Assembly: GCA_036514635.1 (NCBI GenBank)
Contig: DATBWU010000323.1
Coordinates: forward strand, 1 to 5,973
From: DASSFZ01 sp036514635
GTDB taxonomy: Bacteria > Chloroflexota > Anaerolineae > Fen-1058
Direction: 5' to 3'
DNA length: 5,973 nt
Shown here: positions 1 to 3,450 of the stretch, piece after piece
Layout of the letters: every line of letters starts with the position of its first letter
Position numbering within the stretch: the stretch's first letter is position 1
Made by a program: the position numbers and the translations under genes
Notes under the pieces: generated by a model
Seen by the model: the letters and a program-made list of their open reading frames with translations, nothing else
Database searches by the model: none
What the model was told of the DNA's origin: nothing

Positions 1-186
1 AAGATCGCTTCGTATATATCGCGCATCAACGTCCGACGCCATCGGCACGACGAACAAGGGGAAACCGCCGATCCGTTTGTGCGCAAAATCGTATGTCCCC
101 TGTCCAATGGACCGGTCGCCAGGTCCGCGGAACAAAACCGAAAACCTGTTTTCGGGATCAGCACTTGCCGCCGCCGCCCTTGACCC
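1..186 (-). pseudogene. DUF6916-like protein, C-terminal remnant (broken, runs off window edge)
   Basis: Read on the minus strand from 186 to 1 the frame is open and encodes the C-terminal pattern of DUF6916 proteins: FSVLFRGP (bases ~144-121), then QGTY, an H before a G-G-FPLFVVP strand. This family normally has ~90-100 residues with an N-terminal half that precedes FSLLFRGP; that half is absent here. A TAA at 189-187 closes the frame upstream and there is no ATG before the conserved segment. Near the window edge the expected final YEA(I/V)F motif appears in the next frame (bases 14-1), suggesting a one-base frameshift around base 15. The family's function is unknown. The family assignment is from remembered sequence pattern, not a search. 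Loss of the 5' half coincides with the structured element at 188-330. It could instead be a miscalled gene fragment in a low-quality contig end. Confidence 0.5.
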
Positions 187-187
187 T

Positions 188-330
188 TACGATCTATACT
201 CGGCGCGGGAACAATCTGCGGTTTGCTCATCGACCGCGTCCTCGCGGTCGATCAGGATAGACGCCCGCGTGGACGCGGGCTTTGAGCGGCAAAAAGCGCA
301 ACTTGTAACCGCGCGCAGTATAGATACGTA
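188..330. other. Cloverleaf-like structured element (four nested or adjacent stems)
   Basis: The outer stem pairs TACG (188-191) with CGTA (327-330), ATCTATACT (192-200) with AGTATAGAT (317-325), and GCGCGG (203-208) with CCGCGC (309-314), with one bulge and one 2x2 internal mismatch. Inside, TGCG (217-220) pairs with CGCA (297-300) and GCTC (225-228) with GAGC (284-287). That stem closes two perfect hairpins: ATCGACCGCG/CGCGGTCGAT (229-238/243-252, loop TCCT) and GCCCGCG/CGCGGGC (263-269/274-280, loop TGGA). All pairs are seen directly. It matches no RNA family I recognise (not tRNA, RNase P, tmRNA or SRP RNA). It could be a non-coding RNA, a palindromic mobile repeat, or folded DNA at a recombination site. 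Strand cannot be assigned. Confidence 0.6.
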
Positions 331-720
331 CGGTTGAAGTCAATGCACGCTAGAACGTGTCAGACCCTCACCGATATGACAACACTTGGACTAGGGAAAA
401 TTGGAAACCCCTGGCCGTATCCGAGGCATACACCAACTTCGAGTCAAGGCTGGAAACCTGAGACCAGCAGCCTCAACCGTCCCCGCATTGCTGGAAGAGG
501 TACTCGTCAACCAGACGTATGGTCGACTCGATACAACCAGAAATCTACGCCGAACAATGAGGTGTCATTTAATGTTCGGCGTCTATGGCTGGGTATTTTT
601 TGATCTCAGATTGTCTAAATTGGCTTCACTATAACACGTGTAGGATCGTGGGTCAATAGACTCAGTGTTAGAATTTGTATGATGGTACTTTGAGTTTGGC
701 CTCCTCGGCTGCCTCGCGCG
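331..720. other. Gene-poor stretch without a supportable coding region
   Basis: Open frames here are short, overlap one another, lack ribosome binding sites and show no recognisable protein pattern. What can be seen is structural: TGTCA/TGACA (358-362/377-381), AGGCTGG (447-453) pairing with CCAG-CAG-CCT (464-473) with a 3-base bulge, two imperfect direct copies of ACTCG-n-CAACCAGA (502-515 and 526-541), and the palindrome listed separately at 547-582. From about 590 to 700 the DNA is more AT-rich and I see nothing in it. Confidence 0.5.
547..601 (+). terminator. Strong hairpin with a delayed T-run; possible terminator
   Basis: ACGCCGAACA (547-556) and TGTTCGGCGT (573-582) form a perfect 10-bp stem; inside it ATGA (557-560) can pair with TCAT (565-568). 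Six T residues (596-601) follow, but 13 bases after the stem, which is farther than in a canonical intrinsic terminator. It could terminate a transcript from the structured region to its left or be a repeat end. Confidence 0.35.
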
Positions 721-722
721 GC

Positions 723-752
723 TTTACTTCCGCCGTTCGGCTGTGCTATACT
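723..752 (+). promoter_or_regulatory. Extended -10 promoter for the Crp-family regulator gene
   Basis: TTTACT (723-728) as -35, an 18-base spacer, and TATACT (747-752) as -10, preceded by TGC (744-746), which gives an extended -10. Transcription would start near 759, leaving a leader of ~150 bases before the ATG at 910. This is a sequence-match prediction only. Confidence 0.55.
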
Positions 753-799
753 GCCCTCCACAATCGCTCCTCGCCAATGTCACAGTACCATACGCCTGC

Positions 800-843
800 C
801 CGGCTGTCTGTCGAGCACTATACGAGGCCGGATTGTTTTTTTT
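800..843 (+). terminator. Terminator-like hairpin in the leader of the Crp-family gene
   Basis: CCGGC (800-804) pairs with GCCGG (827-831); an inner TCG (811-813) can pair with CGA (823-825). Eight consecutive T residues follow at 836-843. It lies between the predicted promoter and the start codon, so it could attenuate the downstream gene or end an ~85-base small RNA. The stem is short with a long loop, so its strength is uncertain. Confidence 0.4.
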
Positions 844-873
844 CACATCGAGAGTGTGCTCTGCTTCACATCA
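842..873 (+). promoter_or_regulatory. Direct repeat of TTCACATC, candidate regulator site
   Basis: TTCACATC occurs at 842-849 and again at 865-872, 23 bases apart, about two helical turns. TGTG at 855-858 lies between them, so CACA/TGTG inverted halves are also present. The second copy extends to CACATCA (867-873), which recurs as its reverse complement at the RRM promoter. The repeat lies downstream of the predicted promoter, where a bound protein would block elongation. Confidence 0.3.
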
Positions 874-909
874 GGATGGTTATCTGGTTCACTGTCTTAA
901 GAGTAGAAC

Positions 910-1662
910 ATGCCGACGCAAACGAGTTCCGAGCTGCTTTCTAAAAAGCTGGCGTTCCTGAGACAGGTCCCACTCCTGGCTACGCTTCGCGAGTCGGATC
1001 TCGCGGCATTGAGCCAGGATTTGCAGCTTCGCGAGTACGACAAGGGCGAGATGATCTTTCGGCAAGGTGATCCGGGTTACGATCTGTTCATCATTCTGCG
1101 GGGCAAGGTACGCATCTTTCGTATGACACCTTCTGGCCACGAGACGTCGATCACGATCTTTGGCATCGGCGACATCATCGGCGAGCTGGCTGTAGTCGAT
1201 GGGCGGCCACGTTCGGCCAGCGCCCGTGCGATCGGGCCGTGCGGCTTGTTGCAGATCACGGCTGAGCGATTCCTGGCACGCTTGAGCACGCTGCCGGAGT
1301 TAGCACTGGCGGTGATTCGTTTGCTCGCCGCCAAGACACGCTGGACCGCTGCTTACGCGGAAGCCGTCGCTCAGTACGATGCGGCCGGCCGGTTGCTCCA
1401 TTTGTTGCTGGCCTTCAATGACCAGTTTGGCGAGGAAGTTGAGAAGGGGAAGCGCTATATTTTGGACCTCGGCCTGAACCAGGCCGACTTGGCCTCGCTC
1501 ATCGGCGTGCGCCGTGAGTGGATCAACCATCTCTTGCGCGATTGGCGGAAGCGCGGATTGCTCGGCTATAGCGCCGGCAAAATTACCATCCTCGATCGGC
1601 TGCGTGTCGAACAGGAACGCGATAGCCGCATCGAAGCCAACCTCCGAGAGAAAGACTGGTAA
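910..1662 (+). CDS. Crp/Fnr-family transcriptional regulator
   Basis: A 250-residue soluble protein with the two-domain Crp layout. Residues ~14-130 form the cyclic-nucleotide-binding beta-roll; the phosphate-binding cassette GELA (91-94) followed by RPRSASA (99-105) keeps the Glu and the Arg-Ser pair that hold cAMP in E. coli Crp, so nucleotide binding is plausible. A dimer helix (~131-165) leads to a winged helix-turn-helix (~187-228). The recognition helix VRREWINHLL keeps the Arg-Glu pair (202-203) but has His207 where Crp has the base-contacting Arg185, so its operator probably differs from TGTGA. There is no cysteine cluster for an Fnr iron-sulphur centre. An in-frame TAG at 904-906 excludes an earlier start; a weak AAGAG (899-903) precedes the ATG. 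The RRM gene follows 153 bases downstream with its own promoter. The target genes are unknown; the RRM gene is a candidate. Confidence 0.9.
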   Translation: MPTQTSSELLSKKLAFLRQVPLLATLRESDLAALSQDLQLREYDKGEMIFRQGDPGYDLFIILRGKVRIFRMTPSGHETSITIFGIGDIIGELAVVDGRPRSASARAIGPCGLLQITAERFLARLSTLPELALAVIRLLAAKTRWTAAYAEAVAQYDAAGRLLHLLLAFNDQFGEEVEKGKRYILDLGLNQADLASLIGVRREWINHLLRDWRKRGLLGYSAGKITILDRLRVEQERDSRIEANLREKDW

Positions 1663-1677
1663 TCACCCTTTCTGCGT

Positions 1678-1708
1678 TTGGGCACAAAGCCATGATGTGT
1701 GGTATAAT
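1678..1708 (+). promoter_or_regulatory. Extended -10 promoter for the RRM gene
   Basis: TATAAT (1703-1708) is a perfect -10 and is preceded by TGG (1700-1702), giving an extended -10. TTGGGC (1678-1683) is a weak -35 at 19 bases. Transcription would begin near 1715, giving a ~100-base leader to the ATG at 1816. Confidence 0.65.
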
Positions 1709-1715
1709 AACATCA
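1693..1715. promoter_or_regulatory. Inverted repeat straddling the RRM -10 box; candidate operator
   Basis: TGATGT (1693-1698) and ACATCA (1710-1715) are exact inverted repeats 11 bases apart and enclose the TATAAT. A dimeric regulator bound here would occlude RNA polymerase. The left arm extends to TGATGTG, the complement of CACATCA in the crp-type leader (867-873). Which protein binds is an inference. Confidence 0.35.
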
Positions 1716-1743
1716 CGTACAACTGGATTTGAGTGTGTCGCTT

Positions 1744-1781
1744 GCCGCCAGACCCTCTTACGGTCTGGCGGCATTTTCTTT
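1744..1781 (+). terminator. Intrinsic-terminator-like hairpin in the RRM leader
   Basis: GCCGCCAGACC (1744-1754) and GGTCTGGCGGC (1762-1772) form a perfect 11-bp stem with a 7-base loop, followed by a U-rich tail ATTTTCTTT (1773-1781). It could end the Crp-family transcript, but it sits downstream of the RRM promoter, so RRM transcripts must also read through it. This makes it a candidate attenuator or temperature-sensitive leader element. Confidence 0.7.
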
Positions 1782-1815
1782 CCGGCGAACAGCCGGTCAC
1801 TAAGGAGATTCTGTC

Positions 1816-2094
1816 ATGGAAGCAAGACTGTATGTAGGTAATTTGTCGTACACGACTTCTGAGGACGATCTGCGCACGTTGTTTGCGCAGGCAGGCACGG
1901 TCGTGTCGGCGGCGGTGATCACAGATCGCGACACCGGCGCCTCGAAAGGCTTTGGGTTTGTCGAAATGACAAGCCAGGTGGACGCGCAAAATGCGATCAG
2001 CATGTTCAACAACTATCAGATGGGTGAACGCGCGCTTAAGGTCAACTTGGCCAAGCCGCGCGAAGAGCGTAGCAACCGTGGCGGCGGCCGATAG
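1816..2094 (+). CDS. Single-RRM RNA-binding protein
   Basis: A 92-residue protein that is almost entirely one RNA recognition motif. RNP2 is LYVGNL (residues 5-10) and RNP1 is KGFGFVEM (44-51), with the aromatic residues that stack on RNA bases intact. The domain runs from ~4 to ~80 and ends in a short charged and glycine-rich tail (EERSNRGGGR), shorter than in many cyanobacterial Rbp proteins. Proteins of this form bind single-stranded RNA in the cytoplasm; cyanobacterial relatives are induced by cold and are thought to act as RNA chaperones. A strong ribosome binding site AAGGAG (1802-1807) lies 8 bases before the ATG. It has its own promoter and a structured leader. The family call is secure; its RNA targets and a cold response here are inference. 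Confidence 0.93.
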   Translation: MEARLYVGNLSYTTSEDDLRTLFAQAGTVVSAAVITDRDTGASKGFGFVEMTSQVDAQNAISMFNNYQMGERALKVNLAKPREERSNRGGGR

Positions 2095-2095
2095 C

Positions 2096-2133
2096 GCGGG
2101 TTTTAGTAACCCGCCGTTCGCTCACAACGGGTT
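2096..2133 (+). other. Two mutually exclusive hairpins just after the RRM gene
   Basis: GCGGGTT (2096-2102) pairs with AACCCGC (2108-2114) across a TTAGT loop, two bases after the RRM stop codon. The same AACCC (2108-2112) can instead pair with GGGTT (2129-2133), with GTT (2116-2118) pairing AAC (2126-2128). Only one structure can form at a time, an arrangement seen in switching RNAs. No T-run follows either, so simple termination is not clear. Confidence 0.4.
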
Positions 2134-2166
2134 CGGGCGCTGTCAACGCCGAGCCTAAAATCACAG

Positions 2167-2205
2167 ACCGCCTCTCTGCGATTCTTGGAATGGCAGAGAG
2201 GCGGT
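2167..2205 (+). terminator. Large hairpin between the RRM and CsbD-like genes
   Basis: ACCGCCTCTCTGC (2167-2179) and GCAGAGAGGCGGT (2193-2205) form a perfect 13-bp stem. Inside, across a G-G mismatch, ATTC (2181-2184) pairs with GAAT (2188-2191), leaving a TTG loop. The tail TTGCACTTT is only weakly T-rich. It probably ends or processes the RRM transcript, but could also lie in a shared mRNA and protect its 3' end. It contains the GCAGAG theme of the repeat at 2547-2626. Confidence 0.55.
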
Positions 2206-2241
2206 TGCACTTTCGAGCGGCCTTCATCAGGAGCGACTCAC

Positions 2242-2469
2242 ATGGACCCGACCAAAGACAGCTTACCAGGCAGGCGCGCTGAGGTCAAAGATCAAACGAA
2301 GCAGCCATGGCTCAAACTCAGCGGCGAGAATATTGCCCGTTTGAATGACAAGCGGGAAGAGCTTATCGTGGTTTTACGGCAATGGCATCGCTACAGCCGC
2401 ATGCAGGCGGATAGGGCCATCAGCAACTGGCTGTACAACCACGGTCAAGGACGCTCAGACCGCACCTGA
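2242..2469 (+). CDS. CsbD-like small stress protein
   Basis: A 75-residue hydrophilic protein with no membrane segment or signal peptide. Residues ~14-66 resemble the CsbD family: a Lys-rich start, W23 followed by KL (25-26), a short acidic or polar turn, then KREEL (37-41), a second helix with QW and Y51, and QADRAISNWL (55-64) in place of the usual AE-K-hydrophobic ending. CsbD-type proteins are small stress-induced proteins of unknown mechanism. The extra leader residues 1-13 and RYSRMQ in place of the common YG motif make it a divergent member. The ATG at 2242 is chosen because AGGAG (2229-2233) lies 8 bases before it; the earlier in-frame ATG at 2185-2187... falls inside a hairpin loop region and lacks a site. 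No convincing promoter is visible directly upstream, so it may be read through from the RRM gene. The family call is from pattern memory. Confidence 0.6.
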   Translation: MDPTKDSLPGRRAEVKDQTKQPWLKLSGENIARLNDKREELIVVLRQWHRYSRMQADRAISNWLYNHGQGRSDRT

Positions 2470-2546
2470 CAGATACTGCCAAAGCGTAACCCCAAGCCAC
2501 TCACGCGGCCTGACGCTTAATATCTCACCTTACGCGGTCGGGCAGG

Positions 2547-2626
2547 ATTTTACCGCAGAGGGCGCGGAGAACGCAGAGATTTGCCAGGAAATCCACTCCG
2601 CGCTCTCTGCGTTCTCGGCGGTGAAA
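2547..2626. repeat. GCAGAG-type dispersed palindromic repeat
   Basis: ATTTTACCGC (2547-2556) pairs with GCGGTGAAAT (2617/2618-2627 region, one T-G wobble), and GAGAACGCAGAGA (2567-2579) pairs exactly with TCTCTGCGTTCTC (2604-2616). An alternative stem pairs GCGCGGAG (2562-2569) with CTCCGCGC (2596-2603). The ACCGCAGAG...GAGAACGCAGAG wording is one I recognise as a recurrent intergenic repeat in environmental bacterial genomes. It sits between convergent genes and may act as a two-way transcription barrier. Confidence 0.65.
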
Positions 2627-2703
2627 TGGCCTTTTGCGTGAGTTAATATTTTTTGGAGACCGGGCGAGACGAATGAAACCTAAACACAGGCCACTTCCGC
2701 AGT

Positions 2704-2764
2704 CCTGTACCGTAGTCCCGGTATAGGGAAGATTTCACGGGGGGATGTCGCCAGGGAAGTGGCG
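2704..2764. terminator. Two small hairpins downstream of the response regulator stop
   Basis: CGCCA (2749-2753) pairs with TGGCG (2760-2764), ending next to the response regulator stop codon at 2765. Further on, CCTGTACCG (2704-2712) pairs with CGGTATAGG (2719-2727) with one G-T wobble and a 6-base loop. Neither is followed by a clear T-run on the minus strand, so a termination role is only likely from position. Confidence 0.35.
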
Positions 2765-3394
2765 CTAAACCAAGCCGTTCTGAATCGCATAATGGGTGAG
2801 TTCGGCATTCGTCTTCATGTTCATCTTTTCCAGCAGCCGCGCGCGGTAGGTGCTAATCGTTTTGGCACTGAGCGCCAATTCGACGGAAATTTCCTTGACT
2901 TCCTTGCCGGAAGCGATCAGGCACAGCACCTGATACTCGCGATCCGACAGGTGTTTATGAAGCGGTTGATCATCCTCATGCCGGGCATGCAGCACCAGCT
3001 CGTCGGCCACCGACGCGCTGATATATTCCCCGCCGTGCAAGACTTTGCGGATGGCCTGCACCAGCTCTTCCGGCGCACTCTCTTTGTTTAAATAGCCCGC
3101 CGCCCCCGCCCGAATGGTCCGCACCGCATACTGATCTTCTGGATACATGCTGAGAATCAACACCGGCAATTGCGGATGGTCATGCTTGATCTGTTTCAAC
3201 GCCTCCAGGCCGCTGCCGCCAGGCATGGTCAGATCTAACACCACGATATCCCAGCGCTCGCCGGCGACCAGCTCTAGCAGCTCATGCGCATTTTGCGCTT
3301 CACCAAAAGTGGCCTTGGCAAACGCCTCGGCTAGAATTTGCTTGACGCCCTGGCGCACGACGGCGTGATCATCGGCCAATAGAATTCTGAGCAT
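2765..3394 (-). CDS. NarL/LuxR-type response regulator
   Basis: A 209-residue cytosolic DNA-binding response regulator. The receiver domain (~1-120) has the acidic pair D8-D9, the phosphoacceptor D54 in LDLTMPGGSG, S82 and K104, so all catalytic positions are present. A linker leads to a LuxR-type helix-turn-helix (~148-209) starting LSDREYQVL (149-157) with the recognition segment LSAKTISTYRARLLEKM (175-191). The ATG at 3394 is preferred because GGAG (3405-3402) lies 7 bases before it; a TTG at 3412 would add six residues but overlaps this site. It follows the histidine kinase by 56 bases on the same strand and is its probable phosphorylation partner. Target genes cannot be read from the sequence. 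Confidence 0.92.
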   Translation of the reverse strand: MLRILLADDHAVVRQGVKQILAEAFAKATFGEAQNAHELLELVAGERWDIVVLDLTMPGGSGLEALKQIKHDHPQLPVLILSMYPEDQYAVRTIRAGAAGYLNKESAPEELVQAIRKVLHGGEYISASVADELVLHARHEDDQPLHKHLSDREYQVLCLIASGKEVKEISVELALSAKTISTYRARLLEKMNMKTNAELTHYAIQNGLV

Positions 3395-3413
3395 CACTCT
3401 TCTCCAATTCAAT

Positions 3414-3437
3414 CCCCCTATCGCTGCGCGAAGGGGG
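3414..3437 (-). other. Hairpin in the kinase-regulator intergenic gap
   Basis: CCCCCT (3414-3419) pairs with AGGGGG (3432-3437) and, inside one bulged A, TCGC (3421-3424) pairs with GCGA (3428-3431) around a TGC loop. The 10-bp stem lies between the kinase stop and, 8 bases on, the regulator's GGAG site. No U-run follows on the minus strand, so it looks more like an mRNA processing, stability or translation-tuning element than a terminator. Confidence 0.5.
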
Positions 3438-3450
3438 CGTTCCAGTCACG

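Noticed and set aside
188..330. tRNA or tmRNA, because of the cloverleaf-like layout
   Set aside because: No T-loop GTTCGA-type consensus, anticodon arm or CCA end is present, and the arms are too long.
77..634. Three short plus-strand open frames (77-337, 334-603, 401-634)
   Set aside because: No ribosome binding site or protein family pattern; they overlap a minus-strand gene remnant and the palindromic structures.
675..961. Short plus-strand open frames before the Crp-family gene
   Set aside because: They cover the predicted promoter, terminator-like hairpin and leader, and have no recognisable protein content.
2185..2241. Upstream in-frame ATG for the CsbD-like gene
   Set aside because: It would lie within the loop and stem of the 2167-2205 hairpin, has no ribosome binding site, and would add 19 residues unlike the family.
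2345..2641. A 98-codon open frame overlapping the CsbD-like gene
   Set aside because: Its second half is translated from the GCAGAG palindrome (the AEGAENAE and SAFSAVK wording), a common source of false genes.
2759..3091. Plus-strand open frame of 110 codons
   Set aside because: Antisense to the response regulator and without a ribosome binding site or family pattern.
3395..3412. TTG start at 3412 for the response regulator
   Set aside because: The GGAG at 3405-3402 is placed correctly for the ATG at 3394, and the receiver domain normally begins right before the ILLADDH strand.
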